Part shown: in pieces, positions 44,721-56,878 of the stretch
Numbering within the stretch: position 1 is the first letter of the stretch
Layout: every line of letters starts with the position of its first letter
Assembly: GCF_900116065.1 (NCBI RefSeq)
Contig: NZ_FOZV01000002.1
Location: 186,001 to 250,000 of the forward strand
Reading direction: 5' to 3'
DNA: 64,000 bases
From: Brevundimonas viscosa
GTDB taxonomy: Bacteria; Pseudomonadota; Alphaproteobacteria; Caulobacterales; Caulobacteraceae
Notes under the pieces: model-generated
What the model saw: only the letters and a program-made list of their open reading frames with translations
Told to the model about the DNA's origin: nothing
Database searches by the model: none
Translations under genes and position numbers: made by a program

Positions 44721-45641
44721 TCAGGCGGCGGGTGGGAGGCTGTCCCGGAACACGACCGGCCGCTTGATGGATACGATCAGCGGCAGGTGATCGGAACCGA
44801 TGCCCGGACCGATCTCCGCCGAAGCGTCGAGACCGGGCGTGACGAATACGTGGTCGATCGGCAGGCCCAGAACCGGCAGGCTCGAGAACCAGGTGGATGC
44901 GCGGGCAGGGGATATCCGGATCAGCCGCCTTGAGAGCTGGCGCAGACGGGCCGACCAGGGGGTTGCGTTCATGTCCCCCACGATGACGCCCGCGTCTCCG
45001 TCCAGCTGGGCGGCCGCGCCCGCCAGCATCATCTCGCTCTCCGCGAGCCGGCGGCGGCTCACCGCGACCGGCGGATGGAGAGCGGCGACCGTCAGCCCGT
45101 CCACCTCCACGACCGAAACCGGATAGCTTGCCGGCGGGAGGTCGGGGCCGCCGCGCTCGGTCAGGGGACGCCTGCTGAAGATCGCGGCGCCGTGGCGGTC
45201 CGGATCGTGGACGCCGTAATGAAACGGATAGTCCGCCAGCAGGCGGCGGGTCGTCTCCGGGGCCGGGGGTTCGCCAAGGATGACAAGCTCGGCCCCCCGA
45301 CGGCGCGCCAGCTGCGCGAGGCGCTCGGTCGCCGCGTCCGATTTGAAAACGTTGCCCCAGACAAGGGTCAGATCGGGCCGGTCCACGGGTCGGGGGACTC
45401 GCGAGAAGAGTTCCGGCGTCGTCAGCAGGAGCAGGGCGAGGACGCCGGCGGCGAGGCCCGCAGTCCCGTATCGACCGACGGTGATGGCGGCGACCCCGAA
45501 GGCGAGGACCAGGACGGCGATCTGGGGCCTGAGATTGGCCAGCAGTTCAAGCGGCGCCGCCCGCACGTTCAGGAGCGCCGGCAGAGCCGCGAGCAGGATA
45601 AGGCCGCCGGTGATCCAGAACATGTCCCTCGCCCGCTCCAT
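44721..45641 (-). CDS. Membrane-anchored endonuclease/exonuclease/phosphatase-family protein
   Basis: A 306-residue protein with two or three N-terminal membrane segments (about 8-75) and a C-terminal EEP domain (about 90-300). Catalytic and metal motifs are WGNVFKSD, VIVGDMNATPWSARL, LPIDHVFV and IGSDHLPLIVSI. The domain faces the periplasm if the helices are as predicted. The substrate (nucleic acid, phospholipid or phosphoester) is unknown. Its stop abuts the convergent cytochrome b561 stop. Confidence 0.82.
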   Translation of the reverse strand: MERARDMFWITGGLILLAALPALLNVRAAPLELLANLRPQIAVLVLAFGVAAITVGRYGTAGLAAGVLALLLLTTPELFSRVPRPVDRPDLTLVWGNVFKSDAATERLAQLARRRGAELVILGEPPAPETTRRLLADYPFHYGVHDPDRHGAAIFSRRPLTERGGPDLPPASYPVSVVEVDGLTVAALHPPVAVSRRRLAESEMMLAGAAAQLDGDAGVIVGDMNATPWSARLRQLSRRLIRISPARASTWFSSLPVLGLPIDHVFVTPGLDASAEIGPGIGSDHLPLIVSIKRPVVFRDSLPPAA

Positions 45642-45651
45642 CCGGGGCAGG

Positions 45652-47040
45652 CTAGACCGAGTCCCGCCAGGTCTTCAGCGCCTCCAGCGCCCGCACGCTC
45701 ATCAGCCGCTTCTTGGCCCGGCCGCGGTCCTTCGGCGGAATCTTCCGCCCCTCGGCGTCCACCTTCGGCGCCTCGAGCGGCGGAAGCAGGCCGTAGTTGA
45801 TGTTCATCGGCTGGAACTTGGCGCCTTCGAGGTGGCCGCCGGTGATGTGCTCGACCAGCGCCCCGATGGCGGTCTCGGGCGGTGGCGGAGCGAGGCTCCG
45901 GCCCAGCGCCTGGGCGGCGGCGAGGCGGCCGGTCAACAGCCCCATGGCGGCGCTCTCGACATAGCCTTCGACGCCGGTGACCTGACCGGCGAAGCGCAGG
46001 CGCGGCAGGGCCTTGAGGCGCAGCTGGCGGTCGAGCAGCTTCGGCGAGTTGAGGAAGGTGTTGCGGTGCAAGCCGCCGAGGCGGGCGAACTGGGCGTGCT
46101 GCAGGCCCGGGATCATGCGGAAGATCTCGGTCTGGGCTCCGTATTTCAGCTTGGTCTGGAAGCCGACCATGTTGAACAGGGTGCCCAGCGCATTGTCCTG
46201 GCGCAGCTGGACGATGGCGTGGGCCTTGACCGTCGGGTCACGCGGATTGGTCAGGCCGACCGGTTTCATCGGACCGTGGCGCAGCGTCTCGCGGCCGCGC
46301 TCGGCCATCACCTCGATGGGCAGGCAGCCGTCGAAATAGGGGACGTCCTCCCACTCCTTGAACTCGGCCTTGGGGCCGGCCAGCAGGGCGTCGATGAAGG
46401 CGTCGTACCGGGCCTTGTCCATCGGGCAGTTGACATAGGCGGCGGCGTCGCCGCCCGGGCCGGCCTTGTCGTAGCGCGACTGGCGCCAGGCGATGTCGAA
46501 GTCGATGGAGTCGGCGTGGACGATGGGGGCGATGGCGTCGAAGAAGCTGAGGCTCTCCTCGCCCGTGGTCTTCAGGATGGCCTCGGCCAGGGCGGGGGAG
46601 GTCAGCGGGCCGGTGGCGACGATGACGTTGTCCCACTCTTCCGGCGGCAGGCCGGCGATCTCCTCGCGCACGACCGTCACCAGCGGGTGGGCCGTGAGCC
46701 TGGCGGTGACCGCCTGCGAGAAGCCCTCGCGGTCCACTGCCAGCGCCCCGCCGGCCGGCACCTGGTGGGCGTCGCCGCAGGCCATGATGATCGAGTCCAG
46801 CGCGCGCATCTCGGCGTGCAGCAGGCCGACGGCGTTGTACTCCCAGTCGTCCGAGCGGAAGGAGTTGGAGCAGACCAGCTCGGCCAGGCCGTCGGTGTGG
46901 TGCGCATCGGTCCTGACGCCGGGCACGCCGCGCATCTCGTGCAGGACGACGGGCACGCCGGCGGAGGCGATCTGCCAGGCCGCCTCGGAGCCGGCGAGGC
47001 CGCCGCCGATGACATGGACGGGGGAGGGGGTGTTGCTCAT
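45652..47040 (-). CDS. trmFO: tRNA (uracil-5-)-methyltransferase TrmFO
   Basis: A 462-residue FAD- and folate-dependent enzyme making m5U54 in the T-loop of tRNA. The FAD-binding [16 protein letters not shown] at the N-terminus, the catalytic-Cys region [14 protein letters not shown], and [20 protein letters not shown] and [23 protein letters not shown] blocks are typical. Length is normal. Divergent from the membrane-protein pair at 47141. Confidence 0.95.
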   Translation of the reverse strand: MSNTPSPVHVIGGGLAGSEAAWQIASAGVPVVLHEMRGVPGVRTDAHHTDGLAELVCSNSFRSDDWEYNAVGLLHAEMRALDSIIMACGDAHQVPAGGALAVDREGFSQAVTARLTAHPLVTVVREEIAGLPPEEWDNVIVATGPLTSPALAEAILKTTGEESLSFFDAIAPIVHADSIDFDIAWRQSRYDKAGPGGDAAAYVNCPMDKARYDAFIDALLAGPKAEFKEWEDVPYFDGCLPIEVMAERGRETLRHGPMKPVGLTNPRDPTVKAHAIVQLRQDNALGTLFNMVGFQTKLKYGAQTEIFRMIPGLQHAQFARLGGLHRNTFLNSPKLLDRQLRLKALPRLRFAGQVTGVEGYVESAAMGLLTGRLAAAQALGRSLAPPPPETAIGALVEHITGGHLEGAKFQPMNINYGLLPPLEAPKVDAEGRKIPPKDRGRAKKRLMSVRALEALKTWRDSV

Positions 47041-47140
47041 GGCGGGCTTCTAGCCGCCCCGGGCCGCGACGTCAGCCCGTACGTCGAAAGGGCTGACGAA
47101 CCGCCGTTCAATGGTTAAGGTTGGCCCCGGGGGACTGACA

Positions 47141-48103
47141 ATGAAGACATTCTCGATCTCGGACGCGGCCGGCGAGGCGTTCCGGACCGGCTTCGGCCGG
47201 CCGCTGGCGACCACGGCGTGGGGGCTGGTCCTGCTCGCGCCCGTCCTGATCGTGCTCGGCGCGGCCGTGCCGATGTTCGGCGAACTGAGCGCGGCGGGGA
47301 CCTTCGCCGCCGGAGCCGATCCGAAGACCCTGGAGGCGGAGCTCGGCTCGATCTGGCGGTTCCAGGTGTGGTCGCAGCTCGCCAACCTCGTCCAGCTGCT
47401 GTCGGTGCTGCTGGTGACCACGGCGGTCGGACGGGCCGTGCTGTCCGGACGGCGGCGCGGCGACCCGGCGATGTTTCTCCGCGTCGGCGCGGACGAACTG
47501 CACGTGGCGGTCGTGGGGCTCGCGGTCGGCGTCGGGGCCATTCTCGTCCTCGTCGTCGCGGCCATGCTGGCGGTGGGCGTGGGGTTCGCCCTGTGGCAGG
47601 TGGCGGAGCCGTGGCGGACGCTCAGCTACATCGGCATGGGGGCGGTCGTCGGGTTTGGTATCCTGCTGCTCTGGGGACGTCTGGCGTTGATGGCCCCGGC
47701 CAGCCTGCGCTACCGGACCTTCGGCTTCGAGCAGGGCTGGAAGCTGGGGCGCGGCCAGACGTGGCGCCTGTTCGGCCTGCTTCTGCTCATGGTCCTCATC
47801 GCCTTCGGAATGGCGGTGGCCTTGATCGCGCTGGTCGTGCTCGTCGCGATGGTGTTCGGACTGGGCGCGGGCGCGCTGGCCGTGGACAATCCGGAGGCGT
47901 GGGAGGCCTGGTTCGAGGGCCTCGGCGAGCAGCCCGGCTGGCTGATCGCCGCCGGGCTGATCCTGCTCCTGCCCATGGCCTGGCTGCAGGGCTTCTCCCA
48001 GGTGCTGATGACCGCGCCCTACGCCCGGGTGGTCGAGGTCCTCGCCCGTGAACCGGCCCCGGCGGAGCCGATTTCCGCTGACACCGGGCTGGAGCCTCTC
48101 TAG
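47141..48103 (+). CDS. Polytopic membrane protein, GPDPase membrane-domain-like, copy 1
   Basis: A 320-residue protein with about six long hydrophobic segments. It resembles the membrane domain found fused to some glycerophosphodiester phosphodiesterases but has no catalytic domain. It contains LLWGRLALMAPASLRYRTFGF, a pattern repeated as LIWLGVRLCLAVPITVGERRI in the next gene. ATG 47141 (MKTFSISDAAGEAFR) is chosen over 47111. Function unknown. Confidence 0.75.
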   Translation: MKTFSISDAAGEAFRTGFGRPLATTAWGLVLLAPVLIVLGAAVPMFGELSAAGTFAAGADPKTLEAELGSIWRFQVWSQLANLVQLLSVLLVTTAVGRAVLSGRRRGDPAMFLRVGADELHVAVVGLAVGVGAILVLVVAAMLAVGVGFALWQVAEPWRTLSYIGMGAVVGFGILLLWGRLALMAPASLRYRTFGFEQGWKLGRGQTWRLFGLLLLMVLIAFGMAVALIALVVLVAMVFGLGAGALAVDNPEAWEAWFEGLGEQPGWLIAAGLILLLPMAWLQGFSQVLMTAPYARVVEVLAREPAPAEPISADTGLEPL

Positions 48104-48132
48104 ACTCGCGGCGGACTCAGAAGGGGCAAGAC

Positions 48133-49029
48133 ATGGCTTTCTCGGCGACCGATGCGGTGTTCGAGGGATTCCGGGTGGTGCGGCGTCGGCCGATGACGCT
48201 GGTCTGGTGGTCCCTGTTCTACATGGTGGTGATGGCGCTGGTGATGGCCGCGATCGGCGGCAGCCTGATCCGCCTCGTCAACGCCGCCGAGGCGCTGGAG
48301 GCCGCGGGGACCCCGTCGCCCGAGGACTTCATGCCGATCTTTCAGCTCTACATGAGCGTCTTCGCCGTGGTGCTGCCGATCAGCCTCGCCGCCGGCGCCG
48401 TGGTCTATGCAGCGGTGTCCCGGGCCGTGCTGCGGCCCGAGGAGAGCCGCTTCGGCTACCTGCGCTTCGGCATGGACGAGGTGCGGGTGCTCGTCGTGAC
48501 CGTCGCCCTGGGGCTGATGTTCATGGCCCTGGGCGGGGTGACCTTCACCCTTGTGGGCATCGTCGGCGGTCTGGCCGCCTCCCTTGAGGCGCCGTGGTTG
48601 TGGCTGGTCGCCGTCCTGCTCGGGCTGGCGGCTCTGGGGGGCCTCATCTGGCTGGGAGTGCGCCTGTGTCTCGCGGTGCCGATCACCGTCGGCGAGCGCC
48701 GGATCGCGATTCTGGACTCCTTCCGTCTGACCCGCGGCCGCTTCTGGCCGCTGCTGGGCATGGCGATCCTTGCCGGAGTGCTGAGCCTGGTGGTCGGTCT
48801 GCTTGGCTCCCTGGTGCTCACGCCGCTCCAGTTCCTGACCGGCGGCATGACCGGGCTGCAGGACCTCGAGGGCGCCGCCCTGGCCGAGATCCTGCAGACG
48901 GCCTGGCCGATGATCCTCGTGTGGATCGTGACCAACGCCATCGTTTCGGCCCTGCAGGTGGCCGTGGTCTATGCGCCGTTCTCGGCGGCCTACCGAAGCA
49001 TCACGGCCGACGGTCCCCGCGCGGCCTGA
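48133..49029 (+). CDS. Polytopic membrane protein, GPDPase membrane-domain-like, copy 2
   Basis: A 298-residue paralogue of the preceding gene, 29 bp downstream, with the same opening (SATDAVFEGFRVVRRRPMTL against SISDAAGEAFRTGFGRPLAT), the same number of spans and a matching end (VAVVYAPFSAAYRSI against VLMTAPYARVVEVL). A tandem duplication with considerable divergence. It ends 10 bp from the convergent uvrA stop. Function unknown. Confidence 0.75.
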   Translation: MAFSATDAVFEGFRVVRRRPMTLVWWSLFYMVVMALVMAAIGGSLIRLVNAAEALEAAGTPSPEDFMPIFQLYMSVFAVVLPISLAAGAVVYAAVSRAVLRPEESRFGYLRFGMDEVRVLVVTVALGLMFMALGGVTFTLVGIVGGLAASLEAPWLWLVAVLLGLAALGGLIWLGVRLCLAVPITVGERRIAILDSFRLTRGRFWPLLGMAILAGVLSLVVGLLGSLVLTPLQFLTGGMTGLQDLEGAALAEILQTAWPMILVWIVTNAIVSALQVAVVYAPFSAAYRSITADGPRAA

Positions 49030-49039
49030 CGACGGGCCC

Positions 49040-51946
<2,907 letters not shown>

Positions 51947-52026
51947 GGAATCCGGAAACGCGGGGGAGCCGGAGCAGGCTCCGGCGCGACGTCGCTATAT
52001 GGGGAGCAATTCGCCGGATTCAGCAA

Positions 52027-52041
52027 GAACAATGCGGGAAC
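52027..52041 (-). promoter_or_regulatory. LexA (SOS) box of uvrA
   Basis: On the minus strand GTTCCCGCATTGTTC, a perfect match to the alphaproteobacterial SOS consensus GTTC-N7-GTTC. It lies 81 bp before the uvrA start. SOS control of uvrA through this motif is established in Caulobacter and rhizobia. Confidence 0.85.
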
Positions 52042-52161
52042 ATTGTGGCTGGCGGCATGCGCTGCTGACAGAAGATGGCAGCAGGGACCGAAAGCCTTGT
52101 CGCCGCGTGGAGGGGAAGCCGGCGCGTTGCGCGATCAGGAGACCCGGCGTAATCTTTCGAA

Positions 52162-52404
52162 ATGGCCGACGGCTTCGACATCCATCTCGATGAGGATCGG
52201 GCCCGCCGCTTGCGGCAGGCCGCAGAGGCGGCCGGAGTGGACGTTCGATCTTTCGCAGTGCAGGTTCTTGACCTTGCGCTTGAGGACGACTGGGCGGAGG
52301 ACTTCAGCCGGGCCGCCGAGTACGAGAAGACCGGCGAGTTCCTTGAGGCCGACCAATGGATGCAGGGGCTGCAGGAGTCGATTCGCGCCAGGTACAAGAG
52401 CTGA
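52162..52404 (+). CDS. Antitoxin of a ParE-type toxin-antitoxin pair
   Basis: An 80-residue acidic protein whose N-terminal part (FDIHLDEDRARRLRQAAEAA) looks like a ribbon-helix-helix or ParD-like DNA-binding segment, with a helical toxin-binding tail (DDWAEDFSRAAEYEKTGEF). The toxin starts 3 bp after its stop. It occupies the spot beside uvrA where many relatives carry ssb. Confidence 0.75.
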   Translation: MADGFDIHLDEDRARRLRQAAEAAGVDVRSFAVQVLDLALEDDWAEDFSRAAEYEKTGEFLEADQWMQGLQESIRARYKS

Positions 52405-52407
52405 GCC

Positions 52408-52686
52408 TTGCTTCCGGTTCGGCTTTCCCCGCGCACGCTTGCGGATCGGGATCGCCTCTTCGCCTTCCTCGTCGAGATGAGCCCGCAGGTGGCCGATCGG
52501 GCGATGGCTGTCTTGCAGGACGCTCTCGGCGACATCGGAAAGTTCCCGCGTCTTGGCCGTCCAGGCCCGCCCGGGTACCGCCGCCTGGTGGTCCGGTTTG
52601 GGCAGGGCGGATATGAGGTCCGCTACCGGATCGTTCCGGATGCAGTGCTGGTCACGCGCATCTTCCATACGCGCGAGGATCGCTGA
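52408..52686 (+). CDS. ParE/RelE-family toxin
   Basis: A 92-residue basic protein. LSPRTLADRDRLFAFLVEMS, FPRLGRPGPPGYRRLVVRFG and YEVRYRIVPDAVLVTRIFHT match the ParE/RelE fold, including the terminal RxxR-like end HTREDR. Start TTG 52408, unusual but the only one in place, and translational coupling to the antitoxin is likely. Gyrase poisoning is the usual ParE action. The frame is intact. Confidence 0.82.
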   Translation: MLPVRLSPRTLADRDRLFAFLVEMSPQVADRAMAVLQDALGDIGKFPRLGRPGPPGYRRLVVRFGQGGYEVRYRIVPDAVLVTRIFHTREDR

Positions 52687-52692
52687 CCCCAC

Positions 52693-53181
52693 TCAGCCCG
52701 GAGACCTGCGAGCCTCTGGCTGCCGCACATACCGCTCCCCCTTGCCCAGCAGCACGCCGTGGGCGCCGGCGATCCCGAGTTCGAGGCTCTCGGCGATGCG
52801 GCGGGCGCGTTCGATGAAGTGATCGGCGGCCGCGGGCGGGCAGACTTCGCGGGCCGTCTGTTCGAACAGTTCGAGCCACCGGTCGAAATGCGTCGCGTCG
52901 ACCGGCAGGGGCAGGTGCTTCGGCATCGGGCGGCCATGATAGACGCCGCTCATCAGGGCCACCGACGACCAGAACAGCCGCATCTGCGCGAGGTGGGGTT
53001 CCCAGTCGGAGATGCGGGCGTCGAACACCGGCCCGAGCAGGGGATCGGCGCGCACCTTGCCATAGAAGGCGTCGACCAGGCGCGCGATCATCGGCTCGTC
53101 GATGCCGGTCTCGGCGCGGATCTGCTCGATCAGGGCCTCGCGGCGGCTGCCGAGGCCCTCGGAGGTGACGCGGGGTTCCAT
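52693..53181 (-). CDS. Group III truncated haemoglobin
   Basis: A 162-residue 2-over-2 globin. The proximal His is in DATHFDRWLELFEQ; LAQMRLFWSSVALMSGVYHGRPMP-type sequence forms the distal side, and LVDAFYGKVRADPLLGPVF the A-B helices. It probably binds oxygen or nitric oxide in the cytoplasm. ATG 53181 is preferred over 53247, which would add an Arg-rich non-globin leader. Convergent with the toxin gene. Confidence 0.87.
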   Translation of the reverse strand: MEPRVTSEGLGSRREALIEQIRAETGIDEPMIARLVDAFYGKVRADPLLGPVFDARISDWEPHLAQMRLFWSSVALMSGVYHGRPMPKHLPLPVDATHFDRWLELFEQTAREVCPPAAADHFIERARRIAESLELGIAGAHGVLLGKGERYVRQPEARRSPG

Positions 53182-53348
53182 GGCCCGGATGTAGGGCCGC
53201 GCGCCGCCCTGGGCCAGCGCGGGCGTACGCCTGCGACGACGCGGCACGATCTCGTGATCGTCCGTTCCCGGCGAAAAGGCTTGCAGGCGGCGGACGCGGC
53301 CCGCATCTTCACATCGTACGAGTGAACCGGCCCGGAGGCCCGACGACC

Positions 53349-53486
53349 ATGATCAGCACGCTGGAAATCGCAGTCGCCCTTTCCGCCCCGCTGCTCGTGC
53401 TCGCCTATGTCGCTCTCCAACCCCGGCCGAAACCCGTGCGCATCCGCGCTCGCGACGCTCGATCGCGTCGCCGCCCGCACGCCTGA
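53349..53486 (+). CDS. Candidate small membrane peptide (45 aa) overlapping the abcF start
   Basis: ATG 53349 is preceded by GGAGG at good spacing. The peptide starts MISTLEIAVALSAPLLVLAY (a membrane helix) and ends in an Arg-rich tail, RIRARDARSRRRPHA. It overlaps the abcF start in another frame by 80 bp. Either a small regulatory leader for the ABC-F gene or a chance frame. Confidence 0.3.
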   Translation: MISTLEIAVALSAPLLVLAYVALQPRPKPVRIRARDARSRRRPHA

Positions 53487-55032
53487 CGGCCGCACTCTCT
53501 TCGCTGATCTGAGCCTCGCCTTCGGGCGGGAGCGCACCGGTCTTGTCGGCCGCAACGGGACCGGCAAGACCACCCTGTTGCGCCTGATCGCCGGTCCGGG
53601 CCATCCGGCCGAGGGCGTGGTCGCGCGCGCCGGGACCGTGGCGTGGCTTGAGCAGCGGCGCGAGCCAGGCTCCGGCGAGACGGTCGCGGCGGCCCTCGGC
53701 GTCGCCGGCCCGCTGGCCGCCATTGAGCGCGTGCTGGCGGGGCAGGGGAGCGAACAGGACCTCGCGGAGGCCGACTGGACGCTGGAGACACGCATCCAGA
53801 CGGCGCTGGCCGATGTCGGCCTCGAGGAGCTGCAGCCCGGTCGCCACGTCGCCACCCTCAGCGGCGGGGAACAGACACGGCTGCGGCTGGCGGCGTTGCT
53901 GCTGGACCCGCCCGATTTGCTCCTGCTCGACGAACCGACCAACCACATGGACGGCGACGGCCGCGCCCGTGTGGCCGAAGTGCTGGGCCGCTGGCCCGGC
54001 GGGGTGGTGGTCGCCAGTCACGACCGGGCCCTGCTGCGCCGTATGGACCGCATCGTCGAGCTGTCGGGCCTCGGGGCGGCGACCTACGGCGGCGGTTACG
54101 ACCTCTACGCCCAGCGCAAGGCGGCCGAGCGGGCGGCGGCTGAACGGAGCCTGGAGACGGCGGAGCGGGAGGTCGAGCGGGCGGGACGCGAGGCGCAGCG
54201 GGCCGTCGAGCGCAAGGCGCGGCGAGATCGCGCCGGGCGAGCCTTCGCCACGAAGCGCTCGGAGCCGAAGATCCTGCTGGGGGCGATGAAGGAGCGGGCG
54301 GAGAACTCCGGGGCGCGCGAGGATCGGCTGGCGCAGCGCCGGGCCGAGGCCGTCGCGCTGGAGCTGGCGGAGGCGCGCGACCGGGTCGAGCAGGCGCGGA
54401 CGCTGGACATTCCCCTTCCGCCAACGGGGCTGGCGGCCGGGCGGACGGTTCTGGCGGTGGAGGAGGCGGTGTGGACGACGCCGCAAGGCCGGCGCATCCT
54501 CGGGCCGCTCTCCTTACGGCTCACCGGGCCTGAACGTGTCGCGCTCGTGGGGCCCAACGGCGCGGGCAAGTCGACCCTGCTGAAGCTGATGGCCGGCGCG
54601 CTGCACCCCACGCAGGGGCGGGTGGAGCGGCCCGCGGCCTCCGCCCTGCTGGACCAGGAGGCGGCGCTGCTGCGGCCCGGCGAGACCCTGATGGACGGCT
54701 ACCGGCGGCTGAACCCGGAGGCGACGCCGAACGAGGCCCACGCCGCCCTCGCACGCTTCCTGTTCCGCAACGCGGCGGCGCAGAGGATGGTCGGAACGCT
54801 GTCGGGCGGCGAACGGCTGCGCGCGGCGCTGGCCTGCGTCATGACCGGGAGGCGGCCGCCGCAGCTGCTGATCCTCGACGAGCCGAGCAACCACCTCGAC
54901 CTCGACTCGGTGGCGGCGGTGGAGGCGGCGTTGCGGGCCTGGGACGGCGCGCTGGTCGTGGTCAGCCACGACGCGGATTTCCTCGAGGCGATCGGCGCGG
55001 ATCGCCGGATCGAACTCAGGCCGTGCGGTTGA
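53407..55032 (+). CDS. ABC-F family ATPase
   Basis: A 541-residue soluble protein with two ABC domains and no membrane part, as in the translation-associated ABC-F group (Uup/EttA/Ard-type). Walker A sequences are GRNGTGKTTLLRL (about 48-60) and GPNGAGKSTLLKL (second half); signatures are LSGGEQTRLRLAALL and LSGGERLRAALACV with DEPTNHMD and DEPSNHLD. A charged coiled coil lies between the domains. ATG 53407 has no clear ribosome-binding site, so the start is uncertain. It overlaps the convergent flbY by 17 bp. Confidence 0.88.
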   Translation: MSLSNPGRNPCASALATLDRVAARTPDGRTLFADLSLAFGRERTGLVGRNGTGKTTLLRLIAGPGHPAEGVVARAGTVAWLEQRREPGSGETVAAALGVAGPLAAIERVLAGQGSEQDLAEADWTLETRIQTALADVGLEELQPGRHVATLSGGEQTRLRLAALLLDPPDLLLLDEPTNHMDGDGRARVAEVLGRWPGGVVVASHDRALLRRMDRIVELSGLGAATYGGGYDLYAQRKAAERAAAERSLETAEREVERAGREAQRAVERKARRDRAGRAFATKRSEPKILLGAMKERAENSGAREDRLAQRRAEAVALELAEARDRVEQARTLDIPLPPTGLAAGRTVLAVEEAVWTTPQGRRILGPLSLRLTGPERVALVGPNGAGKSTLLKLMAGALHPTQGRVERPAASALLDQEAALLRPGETLMDGYRRLNPEATPNEAHAALARFLFRNAAAQRMVGTLSGGERLRAALACVMTGRRPPQLLILDEPSNHLDLDSVAAVEAALRAWDGALVVVSHDADFLEAIGADRRIELRPCG

Positions 55033-55456
55033 AGGCGACGGCGCGGCCGTCGCCGGCGTTGGCCCGACCGGTGGCGCCGTAGGCGGTCGGCGCGCCACGC
55101 TGGCCGGCGACCTCGGCCGCGATCGTCCGAACCAGTCCCTCGGAGACGGTGCGGGCGGCTTCCACGGCGAGGGCGTGGCGCGTCAGGATGGCCTCGAAGG
55201 CTTCAGTGGCGCGGATCAGCGCGGTGCGCTCCGCCGCCGGGGCGGCCGCGACCATGGACGGATTGGCCTTCAACTGGGCCGACTCGCGACGGTAGGCGTT
55301 GGCCAGCTCGGCGGTGCCGGCGACGATGGCCGCGGCGTCCTGCGGCCGACGGGCCTCGAAAGCCTGGGCCTCCTCGGCCAGAGACGCGGTCAGCCGCTCG
55401 GTCAGGTCGATCAGCTGGCGCAGGCGGGCGGTGGCGTTGAGGGCGGCTCCGGTCAT
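55016..55456 (-). CDS. flbY: Flagellar protein FlbY
   Basis: A 146-residue, Ala-rich helical protein at the end of the flgI-flgJ-flbY unit, the position of flbY in Caulobacter. LIDLTERLTASLAEEAQAFE and TEAFEAILTRHALAVEAARTV suggest an FlgN-like helical hairpin that may chaperone hook-filament proteins. Start 55456 overlaps the flgJ stop by 4 bp. Confidence 0.8.
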   Translation of the reverse strand: MTGAALNATARLRQLIDLTERLTASLAEEAQAFEARRPQDAAAIVAGTAELANAYRRESAQLKANPSMVAAAPAAERTALIRATEAFEAILTRHALAVEAARTVSEGLVRTIAAEVAGQRGAPTAYGATGRANAGDGRAVAFNRTA

Positions 55457-55731
55457 TGCGACTGCTCCTGCATCTTCAGCATCTGGGCGACCACCTGGTC
55501 GGCGAGGCCGATGCCGCCGGCCTGCACCGTCTGCTTGGCCATCGCCTCGATCATGAAGCCGCGCCAGGTCGCCTCGCCCTGGCCGCCGCCGAACATGCCG
55601 TCGGTCTTCAGCCCCTCGAACATCGGCTTGAGCATCTGGGCGAGGAAGGAGGCCTCGAAGGCCTCGGCGGTCTCGCGCATCCGGGCGGTCGGGGCGGCCG
55701 GCGGGGGCGCGGGGGAAAGGGCGTCGATCAT
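55453..55731 (-). CDS. flgJ: FlgJ-like rod-binding protein (N-terminal domain only)
   Basis: A 92-residue protein corresponding to the rod-scaffold domain of FlgJ (AEAFEASFLAQMLKPMFEGL, FGGGQGEATWRGFMIEAMAK). The muramidase domain of enterobacterial FlgJ is absent, as is usual in alphaproteobacteria, so a separate lytic enzyme must open the peptidoglycan. ATG 55731, 2 bp after the flgI stop. Confidence 0.88.
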   Translation of the reverse strand: MIDALSPAPPPAAPTARMRETAEAFEASFLAQMLKPMFEGLKTDGMFGGGQGEATWRGFMIEAMAKQTVQAGGIGLADQVVAQMLKMQEQSQ

Positions 55732-55733
55732 GC

Positions 55734-56840
55734 TCACATCACCTCGATGTCGGCCTGCAGGGCGCCGGCGGCCTTGATGGCCTGCAGGATGGAGATCATG
55801 TCGCGCGGGCTGACGCCGAGGGCGTTGAGGCCGTTGACGAGCGACGACAGGGAGGCCCCGCCGCCGACCATGCGCATCTGGACGCCGCGCTCCTCCTCGA
55901 CCTGCACCTGGGAGTCGGGCACCACGACCGTCTCGCCGCCGCGGCTGAACGGCTCGGGCTGACTGACGTAGGGGCTCTCCTGCACCGAGACGGTCAGGTT
56001 GCCCTGGGCGATGGCCACGGTGGAGACCCGCACGGCCTCGCCCATGACGATGACGCCGTTGACCTCGTCGATGATCACGCGGGCCGGCGCGTCGACCGAC
56101 ACCGGCAGGTTCTCCACCTGGCTGATGAAGCCGGCCATGCCCATCTGGCCGGGCGCGCGCAGGGCCACGACGGTGCCGTTCTCGGCCAGGGCCGTGCCCG
56201 GATAGACCTGGTTGATGGCGGCGGCGACGCGCTGGGCCGTGGTGAAGTCCGGGTTGCGCAGGGTCAGGCGCACCTCGTTCATGTTGGCCAGCTGGAAGCC
56301 GGTCTCGCGCTCGACCGTGGCGCCCGAGGCGATGCGGCCGGCGGTGGGCACGCCGCGGGTCACCGACGAACCCGAGGCGCCGGAGGCGGAGACGGCGCCG
56401 GTCTGGATGGAGCCCTGGGCCACGGCGTAGACCTGACCGTCGGCGCCCTGCAGGCTGGTGACCAGAAGGGTGCCGCCCAGCAGGCTCTTGGCGTCGCACA
56501 TGGAGGAGACCGAGACGTCGATCCGCGAGCCCGGCGTGGCGAAGGGCGGCAACTCGGCCGTCACCATGATCGCCGCCATGTTCTTGGAGTTGGCGTTGGT
56601 CCCGCGGATATTGACGCCCAGCCGTTCGGTCATGCCCTCGAGCGACTGGCGGGTGAAGGGACAGTTGCGCAGGCTGTCGCCCGTGCCGTTCAGGCCCACG
56701 ACCAGGCCGTAGCCGACCAGCTGGTTGGAGCGCACCCCCTCGACGGCGGCGATGTCCTTGATCCGCGACTGGGCCGCCGCGGGGCCGGCGAATCCCGCCA
56801 GGGCGGCGGCGGTCAGGAGGGAGGCGAGCAGTTTCTGCAT
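55734..56840 (-). CDS. flgI: Flagellar P-ring protein FlgI
   Basis: A 368-residue periplasmic protein forming the P-ring in the peptidoglycan layer. Signal peptide (LLTAAALAGFAGPAAAQ), then SRIKDIAAVEGVRSNQLVGY, VGLNGTGDSLRN, TRQSLEGMTERLGVNI, and a conserved C-terminus LVNGLNALGVSPRDMISILQ. It is first in flgI-flgJ-flbY and divergent from fliX. A sigma-54 promoter lies about 40 bp upstream. Confidence 0.96.
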   Translation of the reverse strand: MQKLLASLLTAAALAGFAGPAAAQSRIKDIAAVEGVRSNQLVGYGLVVGLNGTGDSLRNCPFTRQSLEGMTERLGVNIRGTNANSKNMAAIMVTAELPPFATPGSRIDVSVSSMCDAKSLLGGTLLVTSLQGADGQVYAVAQGSIQTGAVSASGASGSSVTRGVPTAGRIASGATVERETGFQLANMNEVRLTLRNPDFTTAQRVAAAINQVYPGTALAENGTVVALRAPGQMGMAGFISQVENLPVSVDAPARVIIDEVNGVIVMGEAVRVSTVAIAQGNLTVSVQESPYVSQPEPFSRGGETVVVPDSQVQVEEERGVQMRMVGGGASLSSLVNGLNALGVSPRDMISILQAIKAAGALQADIEVM

Positions 56841-56878
56841 CGGTCGGACGTCCGCGAACTGTTGACGGACGCTCCGAT

